64,000 nt of DNA, taken from Tetmemena sp. SeJ-2015. Taxonomy: Eukaryota; Ciliophora; Spirotrichea; Sporadotrichida; Oxytrichidae. Position numbers and translations under genes: made by a program. Location of the stretch: positions 1-64,000 of the forward strand of contig JAJKFJ010021756.1 of the NCBI GenBank assembly GCA_027382625.1. The letters are read 5' to 3'. How positions within the stretch are numbered: the stretch's first letter is position 1; every line of letters begins with the position of its first letter. The notes under the pieces were generated by a model. That model was not told the origin of the DNA, searched no databases, and saw nothing but the letters and a program-made list of their open reading frames with translations. This document shows, piece after piece, positions 11,391-24,279 of this stretch.

Positions 11391-13954
11391 TTGGGTGGGG
11401 AGACAGAAGTGCACGCCCACCTTTAATATGAACGAAATGTCTTGAAAATAGGTAAAAATACAAAAATAAGTTAATCTGGCTTTTAAAATTCAAAGTGGGT
11501 CATTTTTACGAATTTCAGATTTTTATGATATTAACGAGTAAAAATATTATTTATTGAATTTATTATTCATGACTGATTGATGTCATAATTATGTTTTATT
11601 CCCTGAAAATAACTAAGTATCATTTCGAGACTATATATTAAGCTATTAAAAATGAGGTTGTCTACTTGAGAAATAGTCACGAGATAGATTAATAAATTGA
11701 GAACTTATTTAAACTATGAATAGTAATTATTTTTCTTAGAAATGGTGCATATAATTGTAAGATTCTCTAAAGGGAGCTATAGAATTTATCAATAAGTTTG
11801 CAGCAGTTACTTTATGTAATTATTGATATAGTAATCTTGGCTATTATATTTAAAAATGACAGATTCTTCTTTAAATAATATTCTAGTTAAAATTGTAAAA
11901 TATTTGTTGAAAAAATAAATCAATTTATAAAACTGTAGGGCGAATCATAATTAACATTAAAATTAAGTCTAGTATCTTCATAAGACTTTAGATTCATGAA
12001 TAAAATAGCGCTCTAAAATAATTTTAAGGACGTTTTATAAAATTTGAAATCTTAAATTTTAATCCTCATGTAAATTTTTAAATGTAAAATGGAGTCCTAA
12101 CGTTCTGAGTATTTATTTTATATATCTATCAGCTTATTTTACCTTATTTTTAGAATCAAATCATTTATTTTTAAGTATAAGCTTTTACACTACTGATTAT
12201 AAATTTTTGCAAATTTTAATTACCTCTTAAATAATATGATAATATGGTAAAACATTGAATTTAAATATCAAACGTCTTCTAATTAATTTGAATTATATTA
12301 AAAAATTCCGAATAAATAAATATAACGGTCGTACTGATCTCTAAAATTCCTGGCTTAATTATCCTTCTGATTAAAGTAATGAATTTGAAAGCTAATTAAC
12401 CACTAATAAAAAACGTTACAGTTTGCTTTATCAATTCTATGACTAATATATTATAATTCCTCTATAAATTAAGTTTAAGTCATATTTATATCATAAAACT
12501 TATGGAAATCTTAATAAATATACAATTTAAATCTCAAAAGTATATTGAACATTTATTCTTTAATTTAAAGAATAAATAAAATTTTAATAATATAAATAAA
12601 ATGTGCGATTACCTGAGTAGCATCGTATCTGGGCAGACATTTGTGTAGTCAGTATATAAACTCTTCACTTCTACTATTTAAAAGAATATTTTAAAATGCC
12701 AAAAATGATGAAATTATTCCGCTTTAAACTCAAAATATTAAAACTAATTGATCATATGGATATATGGTCATTTAAAATAATACTTTATTGATGTGCAGCT
12801 TGAGGCTCTGAGGATATTCGAACTGCCGTTGACATTAGAACTCTTATTTTTCAGCTATCAAATAAAAAATTCGCAACTTATAAATTTATGACTTCTCTGA
12901 GCTAAAGAAACTGTTAAAAACATATGAAGACTCTGAATTTTTTTAAAAACTTATTCATCATTAAATAAAAGAAGATGATAATATAAATTAGCACAAAAAC
13001 TTTATTCACTATTAATTTTTTTAGCTTATCTTAGTAATATAAAATGTAAAGTTATTATCAATTCTGAACTCTTTTTTTTATTCTTTTTATACTTTTCTTA
13101 TTGGTCCAAAAAATCTACAATTCAAGCACTTTGTAAGCAAATAAATTAAAATTAATCTTTGAATCAATCAAATATTCTTAAAATAATTTGTACTTAGATA
13201 GTTTAAGGGTGTTTGTAATACCAAATTTATTAAATATACTAAAAACATATCAAAAGTTCAAATTGTAAAACTTAATTGATGAACCAAATTAGTTTGCAAA
13301 TTGTTTTATCAATAGAAAAACCGATTTTTTCTAACAATCGTAAATTTAATTTAAATTTTTTTGCTAAAAAATTATATAATTTATTTGAATGTTCTTATTA
13401 TTCATTGAACTAGGAGGGATTTTTGTTGGATTATAAGTTTAATAAAAATCAAACTTAAATTAGAATTGCAATTTAGATATTACGTGCTATAAATTTCGTT
13501 TGGATGTGCAAATGCCTCAGCTTATTAAAGTTCTTTAGTATTCGCAAAGTTATCTTAATTATTTTAAGAATAGGAAGAGTGTGGAAAATAAAATATATCT
13601 TTAATGATAGAAGTTTCTTAAAATTATTACATTTTGTTATGTTTGAATTCAAAAGCATTCAATATTTATACAAAATTCTGTAAACTTTTTTAATTTAATG
13701 AAAAACATATAAGTATGGGATGAATGGAATATCATTAAAAAGTAAGAAGCTTTTGTTCATTTTATTCTAGCATGAATTAAACTTAATAGCCGGAAATTAT
13801 AAAACCCTTGATTTGTTTTGTTGCATCTAAGAAAGCTAGGGTCCTTCTATTCTTTAAAATAAGATAAATACCTAGAATTAAGTCTTTCTAATATTTAATT
13901 CTTTTCCAGCTGAAATAAAATCTTTTTAATTTTCTGCCTAAATTTCACTTGCTC
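11391..13954. other. Unique AT-rich spacer between the duplicate copies
   Basis: This interval has no counterpart in the other copy. It is AT-rich with only short frames on both strands. I see no recognisable protein, RNA gene or mobile element. Confidence 0.55.
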
Positions 13955-14390
13955 TATTTCAAAGCTGTAAAATATAAAATTCTTTTTGCCAACATTTTAA
14001 ACTCCCTTTTAAATTTAAAATTTACCAAAATTAAGTCTCTTATAGTAATAATAAGTACCTCTTGTTTCTACAAGTGGAATTCATCTGCTATTGATTCAAA
14101 AGCTATCAATTCTTCCAACCTACATAAATTTAAAACTAAATAAAATTGTATTTCATAAATTTTCCGGAGAACCTTGAGGACATATTCTTTCTTTACAGAA
14201 ATAAGCGTATATTCAAATAAACGAGATACTTATTTTCTACTTTTGGTGTTTGATGTTTTATCTCTTTTAACTTTGACTCTGAAAGCTTGTTACTTGACCC
14301 GATCAATCTCCCACCTTAATCCTATTTAATAGGATCCTTACCATTCTCTATCTTTTAAATGGAAAAATAGAAAGCACTATAAATAAATAG

Positions 14391-14576
14391 CTACTCAAAT
14401 GTAATACCATAAATAAATGTTGAAGAGTACAGTAGGATTCCTGCTTTATTTGTTAGCAATATATCTGCTCCTTTCTTGTCCGTGTGCTGCATGAGCATAA
14501 AATCTTTGCGAATTAGAGAATGTCTTTTTCTTTTTTTAGAAGAGACTCTTCTGTCTGGGTTTGATGGGACTCTCAT
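14391..14576 (-). CDS. Short conserved reading frame, unidentified (copy B)
   Basis: This is the 61-codon counterpart of 5,040-5,225, beginning MRVPSN. About a quarter of the residues differ from copy A. It is lysine/arginine-rich with no recognised motif. See the copy A entry for doubts on coding status. Confidence 0.3.
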   Translation of the reverse strand: MRVPSNPDRRVSSKKRKRHSLIRKDFMLMQHTDKKGADILLTNKAGILLYSSTFIYGITFE

Positions 14577-14699
14577 AATTTACTTCTTATTAAGTAGATT
14601 TGCTGTGATATTATTTGAGTTCTTCCCCTTGTCTCTGTTTGCTAAAAAAATGTAATTTGATGCATTGAAGAGGAGTCTTTGTATATCGATTAGAATACT

Positions 14700-17600
14700 C
14701 AGACTAATCTTTCTCATCAGCTTCATGCAATATAGTCAAGATTTAAAAGAAATGATAAAATTATTTTTAGAAGGGAGATAGTTCAGTAGAGATATTTATT
14801 TTTGTTTAATACAGTTGCCAAATATCAATCTTAATTTGAAAAAGGATATGCAGTGAAACTTCAGCAAAAGAGTTTAATAAATTTGAGAAGATGATTCTAA
14901 AACTTTGAAAATATAAGATTATAAATTATTTGCAGGGAAAAATCGATTTCATTTTCCGATTTTTTAATTTAAATAAAACAAAAATTCTGTAAGAAAATAA
15001 ATATAGAGCTTATTAAATAATTAAGATCGATCGATCTTCAATTTTCATTTAAGTTTTAAGTATAATGAATCGAGGTGACTTGTCAACTCTCTATCTTTTT
15101 AAGCCAAAAAAATATTAAATTTAAAATTGCAAATTAAATTTGATGTTTACGCACATTAAGATTCAGAGTAAAAATATTAGAAATTTTATTTGTTCTTAAA
15201 AATATATACTATGACCTAAAATATGAAGAGTACAAGCTTTATTTTACAGTTTGATCGCTTTCATTAAAGTCAGGTGTCTAATTTGATAATTTATTAGCTA
15301 CCTTTTTAATTTTTTATTAATTAATATCAGATTCTTATTACTCAATTCATTTTTAATTCAAAAAGTATTGTGTTACAAAATGTTATAATTTAGCTGATAA
15401 TTAAATAATAAAGTTAATTAAATTAGTAATTAATTTAATAAATATAAATTTGAGGCAGTTGAAGTTTGAGATATTGGGCTGAAATCTTAATAATTCGATT
15501 AAGCATGGAATTCTAAGCAACTTTCTTCGTTTGAACTACTTAGTGGTCTTAAGTTTGTGAACTTGACTAATTTATTGGTTCAGAGTCTGAGGCATAGAAA
15601 AATCTTCGAAGGCACAAATTAATTTAATGGCAGTAAACTATTATTATAATTTAAGGAGATATAGAAGTAGCTTTATATTCAGCTACTGAGCTCAATTTAA
15701 AGGCCCAATTTTTCTAACTCTTCATTTATTATTTTAATTCTGATTTTAATTTCGATTTTTACTATAGTCTTAATTTCTGTGAGAAAAAAATTTAGGATAC
15801 CAAATAATAATGTAGAATGAGGTAAGAGATATTTTAGATAAACTAACCAAAAGAAGTTGATTGAAAACCTGATGTCCTGATGGTTAATGCCTTGATGAGT
15901 AATTTTTTAATCCAAGGTTTGAAACCCAAAGGTAAACTCTTTTTTTTAGCAGGAAAAGTAAAAATAATTAAAGAAATAATTTAAAAGAGGGTGATGATGA
16001 AAAAGATGATGAAAATAAATCAGTGGAAGAATAGTTTGAAAAAATTAATAGTTTGAATAAGTTAAGAGATATTTCAATAACCTGACAATAAAGCCTGACA
16101 TAGTAAAGCTCAAAAGTCCACAATTAAAGATTGAAGAAGTTATATTTAAAGAGATTCTTATATAAAATTAATTAATAGATCATTTATAAATCCCTCCAAT
16201 CCATTCACATTCATCTTACAATAGATAATTTTATATTTCGATTATGATTTTTATATATTGCTTTTTTACAGATGCTTGGCATATATTTAATTACATTTTT
16301 ATTTCTGACTGTTTTAAGACTTATTGTCTGAATGAAGTTGAGCCTTTGAAAAATTAAGATTTGTTTCCCCTTGAATACTCTATTCTTAATTGGTTTTCCT
16401 TAATTAAAAAAATAAGAAAATACAATTATATCCCACATTTCAACATTTTAAAAAACTAAAGTGTATTATATTTTTTGCATTTGATAATAGATTCCTTAAT
16501 TTTATGAATTATATCAGTTTGAGAGTTGCTGTTCTTAATTTGATTATGGCAAACAATTATAGGAGCTACCGACTAGTTCTACCGACTTTATTGCTGCCCT
16601 AGATGTTTTAAAAATAAAAATTAATCTTTCAATAATAAGAAGCGCTAAAAAATTTATTTTAATTTAATTTTCGATTTTAACTTAAATTATATTTTATTTC
16701 CTTTAACGAGCCAAAGTATTTGTTTTTAATTGAACTTTAAAAAGAATTTTTGATTTGAAAATTGATAAAATAATGGAGAATAGTTGACAAAAAAATATAA
16801 ATTAATAAGAGTAAAAGCAGTGTCAGTTGAATTAGATAGAAATTCGATCGCTATAAATAAATCTATCTAAGTGATAAAAAAAATTTAAAAAAAAATTTAA
16901 TTTATCTAAAGAAGAAGAATTTTAATGAAGTCGAGGCAAATATTTTTAAACGTAATATTTATAAAATATTATACGTTCAGTTCCGATTTTTCAAAATTTT
17001 TGAGTTTGCTTCTGTAAGATCTGGACGAACGAGGACGAAGATCTTGTTATCAGTGTTAAAACTCGGTACTAGAAGCGCTCTTTGTTAGCCAGTATTGCTA
17101 AAAAATTTCAAAAAAGATAATTTTACATATTTATTAAATCCCAAAATTATAGGGAATGTTCTTGATCAGCATGCGTGTTATAGATGAGTTTGAAGTTACT
17201 TCTCTAAAGTTCAGTAAAAAGCTAAAAGCAGTGCTACTTACTGGAAAACCTGGATTCCCTTAGAAAGTGAAAAATCGGGGCTAAACGGAGAATTTATGAT
17301 TTTTAGCGCCCTTATTTATAATCTTATCTTTGAATAATAGATGGCTTGAATCTAAAACTTGGTCTGTGAATTAATTATCATTAAGCTCTTAGTTTCCCCC
17401 ATTTGGCTTAAATGACTTTGATCCTTTATTTAGGATTGATTTACTATCATCTTAAATTATATTATCAATTGTTATATATAGAACATCAAAAAATAATACA
17501 CTTCAAGCATCTTGATGTTCGTGAAATGAATCTGCAATTACCTATTTATTAATGAAAGGGTATGGCCTCTATATAAAACTAGCTCGCAAATATATATTTA

Positions 17601-17990
17601 TAGACAAATAAATTATTTACATAAAACTAGCCATTAGGCTAACGAAGTTTTAAGAATTTGCAAGATAATTTTCTTTTAAAAAAATAAAACATTCTAAAAC
17701 AATTATTTTAGATTACCTACTAAATAGCCCCTCGCATGTTTAATCTTAAGCTAACTAGATTTATATTATGATTCTTTGATATATTTTAAAAAGATGAGAG
17801 TTGCAAATCTAAAGAGAGCTTAGAGATCGAAAAATTAGTTACCATTTATAATTATTAAATGGAGATAGTAATGAGGAAAAGAAAATTAAAAGTAAAAAAA
17901 AATAAGTTTGAACTTTCAAAATTATCTCAAAAATTCAAATGCTATAAATAATATTTTATTTTTCAATATATTTTTATTTTGCAATTTTTT
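14700..17990. other. AT-rich spacer in copy B, no gene assigned
   Basis: Patches match copy A, but there is no family-level signal on either strand. A less AT-rich patch at about 16,980-17,250 has no counterpart I can find in copy A. I cannot assign it. Confidence 0.45.
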
Positions 17991-17999
17991 TTTTTAGTT

Positions 18000-19275
18000 T
18001 TAAGTGAAGGAATGCGTGACTGTTTATAAAGTTTTTTATTATAATGGAGTGAATCCTTAATCTTTTGTCTAATTTCTTCGAACCAAGGATGGCTCAAAGC
18101 TGCTTCACTAGTGAGTCTTTTAGATGGGTCCGACTCTAAAGCTTCTTTAATAAATCAAGCACACATTCGACACTCTCCCTTGTAGATGAGATATCCCAAA
18201 ATTAAAGTTTAAAATATCGCTATAAGAACAGCACAAGCTTTATTCATTTAAAAATACCAAAAAAGTATGCTAAAAATAATAAGTTTCATCTCTAGGATTT
18301 CTTTGATATTTTTGTCTTTAGAATAGAACAGATAAGAACTGGTCAATAAGTTAAAGAGAAAATCTTAAATCAATATCAAGTATTTTTAAGAATGGAGCCT
18401 ATGCTGAAAATGTCAGCTATTAAAGAGTACTCCTCCCCCCTTAATATTTCAGGTGCAATTAAAATTATTCACTCTATAATTTTGATGCTATATAAGTAGG
18501 AGTTCCACACTTTACTGATAGTACTTCTTTTGCTTTTAACTTTCGACATAGGCCGAAATCTGCAATCCTTATGCTGACTTCTCTATCTCGGACATTGTTT
18601 TTTTTTATGAAAAGAGGAAAAACTTCATATTTATATTTTAAATTAGTAGAAAATTATTGTTGTCTAACAAGTCGGTTTTATTTAACGCCAATATCTAGAG
18701 AGGGTCATCGGAGTAGCTTATAAGAATATTTTCTGGCTTTAAGTCTCTATGGATTATTATCAAAAGAAAAATTAAAATTAAGGTATTAATAGATTTAATC
18801 CAATTTTTAATGCGATTATTTTCTAATTTAATAAAACTTATAAATAAAACTATTCAAATGCTTTTAACTTATAAAATAATTATACTTAAGATTATAATAT
18901 TTTATGACGATGTATATAGTCTACCGCTAAGAGTATTTGAGATATAAGAGACTTTGCTTGTTTTAAATTTTAAAATAATGTCAATAAAAATTAGATGTGT
19001 TTCTCATTCAGAAACATTTACTTCTTCAAAAACTAGGAAAGAGAGCCATCCTGGTGAATGCTCGTGATCAGATGAATTTTCAGAGTCTCGATCACTCGAT
19101 AGAGGCGAAGGATCATTGAATTTTCCTTGAGTGTCCTGAGAGCCTTGATTTCATCTTTGAGATACCTGACAACCTCTGGTTCTATTTGTGTTCTCTCTTT
19201 TTCAGATTTTTTGACACTTTCTGATGAGTCAATCAATCTCTTTTTGTCAATTGTTTTCAAGCGAAGTGGTGATAT
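18000..19275 (-). CDS. Ser/Thr protein kinase, copy B
   Basis: The minus strand encodes a eukaryotic protein kinase domain in several exons. Visible in order are the ATP-binding lysine in LKTIDKKRL (about 19,260), an alpha-C helix with its glutamate (YLKDEIKAL, about 19,160), RLYRVIET, the catalytic loop IIHRDLKPENIL (about 18,755-18,720), IRIADFGL (about 18,565-18,540), CGTPTYIA, then APEILRGEEYS after a break (about 18,460-18,425), ADIFSIGSIL (about 18,420-18,390) and SHPWFEEI near 18,090. These are the phosphotransfer and Mg-ATP residues of an active kinase. Relative to copy A one base is missing next to the lysine (about 19,259). That could be an exon boundary, a frameshift or an assembly error. 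No glycine loop could be placed. The closest style is CAMK/AMPK-like. Confidence 0.75.
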
Positions 19276-19289
19276 TTAAAACTGAAAAT

Positions 19290-20340
19290 TATTACTTTAT
19301 TTGAGGAAAAAATGATACTCAGGTTCTGGAGAAATTTGTGGGTCAAGCAGCTATTTACTAGCATTAAAAGGGTCATCTTGATTAAGAGATCAGCAATCAA
19401 ATAATATAAGATAATTGAGATAGGAGGTTGCAAGTAGACTGAGGGACAGATATTTCCCACACCTCTGCCAATAAATATGAGTTGTTATTTTAATTTATGG
19501 CCATTGATCCTTTCCCTAAGCTACGCAATTTTTATAATCCAAGAGGGGCATTCCTAAAAATAGCATAATCTTGCAAAGCCAATGATATAGGAAAAATTTT
19601 AGTATAAATAAATTTGTAGCCAAAGACCATTTATCAACATCTTCAGTGAGAATAAATTTAAGTTGTTTAATAAGTGGAGAGGGCTGAAAATTTATATTCT
19701 ATGTGACATTTGATCAATTTCATTTGGAAGCATTTTTTTATTTTCTGTTCAAGATGTCTACTGGCTGAAGTTGATTATCCTATCTTTCGGAATTTGAGAG
19801 AGCACATACTCAGCTTTAGGAACATTCTCGCACTCTAAAATACTTACTGAATTTTTTTTACAATTAATTACTCTTCCTATCATAGGAATAAATATATTTT
19901 ATTATAGGATCAGCACCAATTTTCCTTGGCAGACTAGAAGAAATTCACCTCTCAAAAATAAAAATTGCCATTTTTCAATATATCAACTGTTTTTAAATTT
20001 TTAGATATGGGATATTAGTCTTCCATAATTATTGAAATAATGATAAAAAAGTAAGATTAAATTGTTTTTAATGAGATTTAAAAATGCTATTGACCTCAAA
20101 AGTGCCAGTTTAAAGCTCATCAAAATTAAAGTTTGAAGTGCTTAGTCCATGATTAACAGAAGGAAAGAGAAACTCATTTTTTAAAATTCAGACTCAAATG
20201 GCAATACTAAATATAAATAATCATCATGCTCCTCATTTATATTTTCATCTTCATTGAAAAAGTAGAGCCGCCCTTTTAAAAATCCTACTTAGAATTGCTA
20301 GTCAATTATGCCAAACTTCTTGCAATTAAAAAACGATTTT
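19290..20340 (-). CDS. Unidentified minus-strand coding segment upstream of kinase B
   Basis: This is the counterpart of 9,620-10,650. A clear piece at about 20,285-20,190 reads GRLYFFNEDENINEEHDDYL and continues to LVLPFESEF, then to FPSVNHGLSTSNFNFDELQ. Another at about 19,830-19,790 reads NVPKAEYVLSQIPKDRI. The conserved amino acids between diverged copies support coding. The intervening sequence changes frame, consistent with small introns. Function is unknown; it may be the N-terminal part of the adjacent kinase. Confidence 0.45.
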
Positions 20341-20992
20341 ATTATTTACAGCATGAAATTAAAATTAAAACAATTCATGGTGAGGCTTTAGGCTATTTAG
20401 CAATCTCCGATTTTAATATCTTTTTAATCATCAAAAAATAAACCTTTGACTTAAAATAAATCACTCTGAGTGTTATCAATAAATCTGAAAGATTGATTCT
20501 TAGAGACTAGATCAAAAATTCTTTTGTATTTAGTCTCATTTGGAACTTGCTCACGAAATGAGAAAACTTTGGGAGTTTTATTTTTCATTAGAGGGAGCTT
20601 GAAACTTAAAGAACGAAATTAAATGGTCGTGCAGACTGGATTAATTTTAAGATTAGTTAGTTAATAAATTATCCTTAGAGTATAATAAAAAATACCTTTA
20701 TTTTAATTAATATGATGATACTCACTCCCTTCACCAATTATAATTAAGAGAAGGTAATATAAACTTAAATTATGTTAATTATGTGGGGTAGTTGCTATGT
20801 GATAGAAAATTCGCAATAACAAGATTGATTATTTTGCTTAAAAAATAATGATCCAAGCTTTATTTATTTTAGAAATATTTAAGTTCACTTATTAATAATG
20901 ATACATCTTTTTTAAGGACTAAAAATTTGAGAGAATAATTTGGTTAAGAGAAATTAAACAGATTAAATAATCTCATATGCTCTTCTTTTCTA

Positions 20993-21688
20993 TCATAAAT
21001 AAACTGCATCATCCTCATCTTACTAAGCTTCAGCTGCCATGTTTTAATCCGAAGAATGATTGCTATTACTTTATTGTTACTGCTATTAAACAGTGTTTCC
21101 TTCTGCTTAAGTTTAGTTGGAAGCTTCATTAAGCCAAAGTTTTCTATACTTAAGAGAGGGATAAACTTCTTTGTCTAAATCAACCCCGCTTTTCAAGAAA
21201 ATAAAAATGAAATCCAGAACTAATAATAAGTATTTAAATGCAAAGAAAGCATTGAGAATAGTCTGCAGCTCATCTTTAGTTTTAACTATAACCACTTCAT
21301 TCTCTCTGATGTATTCAGGCATCTCTGGATCTCCTGCCAACTCTTTAGCTATCTCTATATTAGATTTGTGAAGTTGATAAATTCTGAGATCGAGTTAGGT
21401 AAGTTTAGCTATTAGGGCTTCCTTGATGTCGCAAGCCTGGGGCATTTGACCATTTTAAGAGATCTCGTAGTGATCTGCTAAGTCCTTCAAATGAATGGAG
21501 GGAATCAAGCCGTGACTGTGGCCGCATGAGGGCAGGTCGCTGTAATAGTTTGCGTCTATCACCATAGGATCATCGCCCTGCTTAGAAAAGTCTATTCTTA
21601 AATATAAATAGCTGGTGACTATGAATATGATGGTGAGGATTCTCGTTTTGCTGATTGAGATCAAGTTAGCTGAGTTGATTCTGAGCAC
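20993..21688 (-). CDS. Small membrane protein, unidentified
   Basis: With UAA/UAG read as Gln the frame is open for 231 codons from the ATG at 21,688 to TGA at 20,993-20,995, with no intron. A hydrophobic signal-anchor-like segment lies near residues 15-32 (TIIFIVTSYLYLRI). A second hydrophobic segment lies at about residues 150-168 (FKYLLLVLDFIFIFL). Between them is a polar region containing EYIRENEVVIVKTKDELQ. The tail is Gln/Ser-rich and ends acidic (DEDDAVYL). With standard stops the gene would appear as two fragments. It is the 3' neighbour truncated in copy A. No family recognised; it may be an ER or vesicle membrane protein. Confidence 0.7.
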
Positions 21689-21699
21689 TTTCTACCATA

Positions 21700-22430
21700 G
21701 AGTTTGCAATATTTTAAAAGTTTAAATTTTTACTTTAATTTTTTCTAAGACAACTTAACTCTTTGCTGATCAAATATTTTTCCTCATGACTCAAAAAAGA
21801 GATATTTGAATTTTTCTTAACTTATTTAATATAGAAAGGAAAACTTCCAATTCAAATCAGGGTCTCTTCCTTTCACGAGGCACAGCTCTCTCAAGCCAGT
21901 CTCAAAATAGTTATCAACTCTTTTCTTCTGTCTTATCTTGTCTCATTCTTACAATTTATCACCATAAGAAGTAAACATTTATATTTATTATGACTTGGTT
22001 TAAAAGTGCTCGAATAGTTTAGATTTTGACCAAACAAGTGTCAGTATGCAACTCAACCCTACCACCTAATTCTCTCTATACAGTATAACTGCTCACTAGC
22101 ATTCAATTAAACAACCTGCCTTACGATTTTCTTAATTTTGAATTTAATTTATTTGAAGCGAAAGAGGGAATGCAGTGCGAATGAGTGATTTTTAATTAGT
22201 TAGAGCCCGCTTTGATAATAGCTATAGCTACTATGCGTATTGATTATTGGGAGATTATTACTCTAGTTTTAAATTTTTATATTGTGTGAGAGTATTGAAA
22301 TTTAATCGCGATCTGGAGTAAGAGATTATTATAGGCTGAGATTGAGATATAGCTCCCTCGGTTCCTTCTAATTATAATAAATTTGAATTTTGCGCTCATA
22401 TTTCCCACTTAAACTAATCACCCACCCAAC
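21700..22430. other. Intergenic region, likely promoter space
   Basis: This lies between the divergent membrane-protein gene (-) and the small ORF (+). It is AT-rich, with pyrimidine-rich CA tracts just before 22,436. I see no gene, repeat or RNA. Confidence 0.5.
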
Positions 22431-22435
22431 TAACA

Positions 22436-22567
22436 ATGAACGTCCAGCAAGAAATTGCAGAGATCCTCTCTCAACAAAACCAGCAACTCAATGATGCCTA
22501 CGGCAAGCAGGCCTTTTCACAGAACAACCAGTCACAGTCAAAAACAACAACACAATATTTAATTTGA
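22436..22567 (+). CDS. Small Gln-rich ORF with R2-like codon bias
   Basis: ATG at 22,436 opens a 43-codon frame ending at TGA 22,565-22,567. It starts MNVQQEIAEILSQQNQQL and is Gln/Asn-rich. All eleven glutamines use CAA/CAG and none use UAR; codons are GC-richer than the surroundings, as in the R2 core downstream. This bias suggests real coding, either a small protein or the first exon of a gene whose continuation I cannot place. It ends about 380 bp before the R2 N-terminal extension. Confidence 0.45.
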   Translation: MNVQQEIAEILSQQNQQLNDAYGKQAFSQNNQSQSKTTTQYLI

Positions 22568-22944
22568 AGTGTTTATAATGTAATGCTTTAAAATTGCATG
22601 CCCTATTAATTGTGGATGAATTGTAAATTATGTGAGTTGCAAGGTGTAAGTAGCAAATTTAGAATTAAATTGAAAGAGCTGTGGGGGTGTAAGAATCTCC
22701 ACAGAAATTTCCATTAGAACCTTACTCACCATCTTCCTTTAGAACGTCCATACAAAAATATGCTATTTTATTGTTCTATAATAAATAAAAGAATTAGCTA
22801 TCTTTTAATGTTAAACACAGTAAATATTAAAAGATTCTAGAATATTCCAAAATGCGATTTGGGGTATTAAAGGTTTGAAGTTATAATAATAACTTCTTTT
22901 TTTGTTTGAGTAGTTAGATCAGCGTATTTTAATTTAGATCATTT

Positions 22945-24279
22945 ATGGATATCATGAATAACAAACTTAACTCACTTGAGCTTGAAACCCATTTGTAAAC
23001 ACAGCTTGAAAAGCAGGAAGGAGAGAATTGTGATGACAACAGCTATTTTGAAAAAGAAGACAGCTCCTCTGAAGTCCAACAGCACTCCTAAGCGACACCT
23101 AATAAGCAGCCCTCAGGTTCGAGCTTGTATGTAAAGTATAGGAAATAGTAGAAAGAAGAAGTAGAATAAGAAGAGAGCAAGAATTGTAGTGAGTAGATTT
23201 AAGATGATGGCTTCTTTTATGAAGGGGTGGGGTATGCTTCAAAAGAGAGTGATTAAAAAATTTAAGTTGTCCAAGCCTCGTAGTACTCCTACATGACTCA
23301 GACTCAAGGACCTTTGCCCGAGCCTCTTCTCGAGGAAAACCCTAACCGCTTTGTCATCCTCCCCATCAAGTACAACGACATTTGGAAGATGTACAAGGAC
23401 CAGATGGCTGCATTCTGGACATCTGAGGAAATCGACCTCGCCACCGATGTTAAGGACTGGGAGCGCCTTAATGACAACGAAAAGCACTTCGTCAAGCACG
23501 TGCTCGCCTTCTTCGCTGCCTCAGACGGTATCGTCAACGAGAACCTCGCCCAGAAGTTCTGCACTGAGATTCAGGTGCCCGAGGCTCGCTGCTTCTATGG
23601 TTTCCAAATGATGATGGAGAACATCCACTCCGAGACCTACTCACTCCTGATCGACACCCTCATCTCAGACCCTCATGAGAAAGAGTTCCTATTCAAGGCT
23701 ACTGCAAACATCCCCGTTGTCACCAAGAAAGCAGATTGGGCTCTCCGCTGGATCAATGACCACAGCGCCTTCGCCGAGAGACTTGTTGCCTTCGCAGCTG
23801 TGGAGGGCATCTTCTTCTCCGGCTCTTTCTGCTCCATCTTCTGGCTCAAGAAACGTGGCCTCATGCCCGGCCTGACCTTCTCCAACGAGTTGATCTCCCG
23901 TGATGAGGGCATGCACACCGACTTCGCTTGCCTCCTCTACAAGCACATTAACAACAAGATCTCCAACGAACGCATCATCGAGATCATCACCAACGCAGTC
24001 GCCATCGAGCTCGAGTTCGTGTGCGAGTCTCTCCCAGTGGAGCTCATCGGAATGAACTCCAAGCTCATGAGTCAGTACATCATGTTCGTGGCAGACCGCC
24101 TCCTCTTCGCCCTCGGAGTCCCTAAATACTACCAGGTTGAAAACCCCTTCGAATGGATGGACATGATTTCCCTAACTGGCAAGACCAACTTCTTCGAGAA
24201 GCGTGTTGGCGAGTACCAAAAGGCTAACGTTAAGCAGACCAAGGAAGACAAGGTTTTCACCCTCGACGCTGACTTCTGA
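22945..24279 (+). CDS. RNR2: Ribonucleotide reductase small subunit R2
   Basis: This is the R2 radical subunit of class I ribonucleotide reductase, which with R1 makes deoxyribonucleotides. From the Met at 23,293 the core has 328 residues. In core numbering the di-iron ligands are D52, E109, H112, E171, E205 and H208, and the radical tyrosine is Y116 (motifs [26 protein letters not shown]). The R1-binding tail ends FTLDADF, so TGA at 24,277-24,279 is the true end. Under UAR = Gln the frame is open upstream for 116 more codons to ATG 22,945, giving an acidic, Q/S-rich extension. The usual eukaryotic R2 has an extension of about 50-70 residues before this core. The core has no UAR codon and strong GC-ending bias; the extension has ten UAR codons. 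The start could therefore be 22,945 or 23,293. No intron is seen. Confidence 0.95.

Larger units (their letters stand above)
13955..21075. repeat. Direct duplication, copy B (parental copy)
   Basis: This is the partner of 4,612-11,390. Copy B carries the better kinase motifs and continues without a break into an intact gene at its right edge, which copy A has only in truncated form. That makes B the likely source. Divergence is considerable, so the duplication is not recent. Confidence 0.85.

Noticed and set aside
23239..23946. Several ORFs on both strands overlapping R2
   Set aside because: They arise from the GC-biased codons of R2 and have no independent support.
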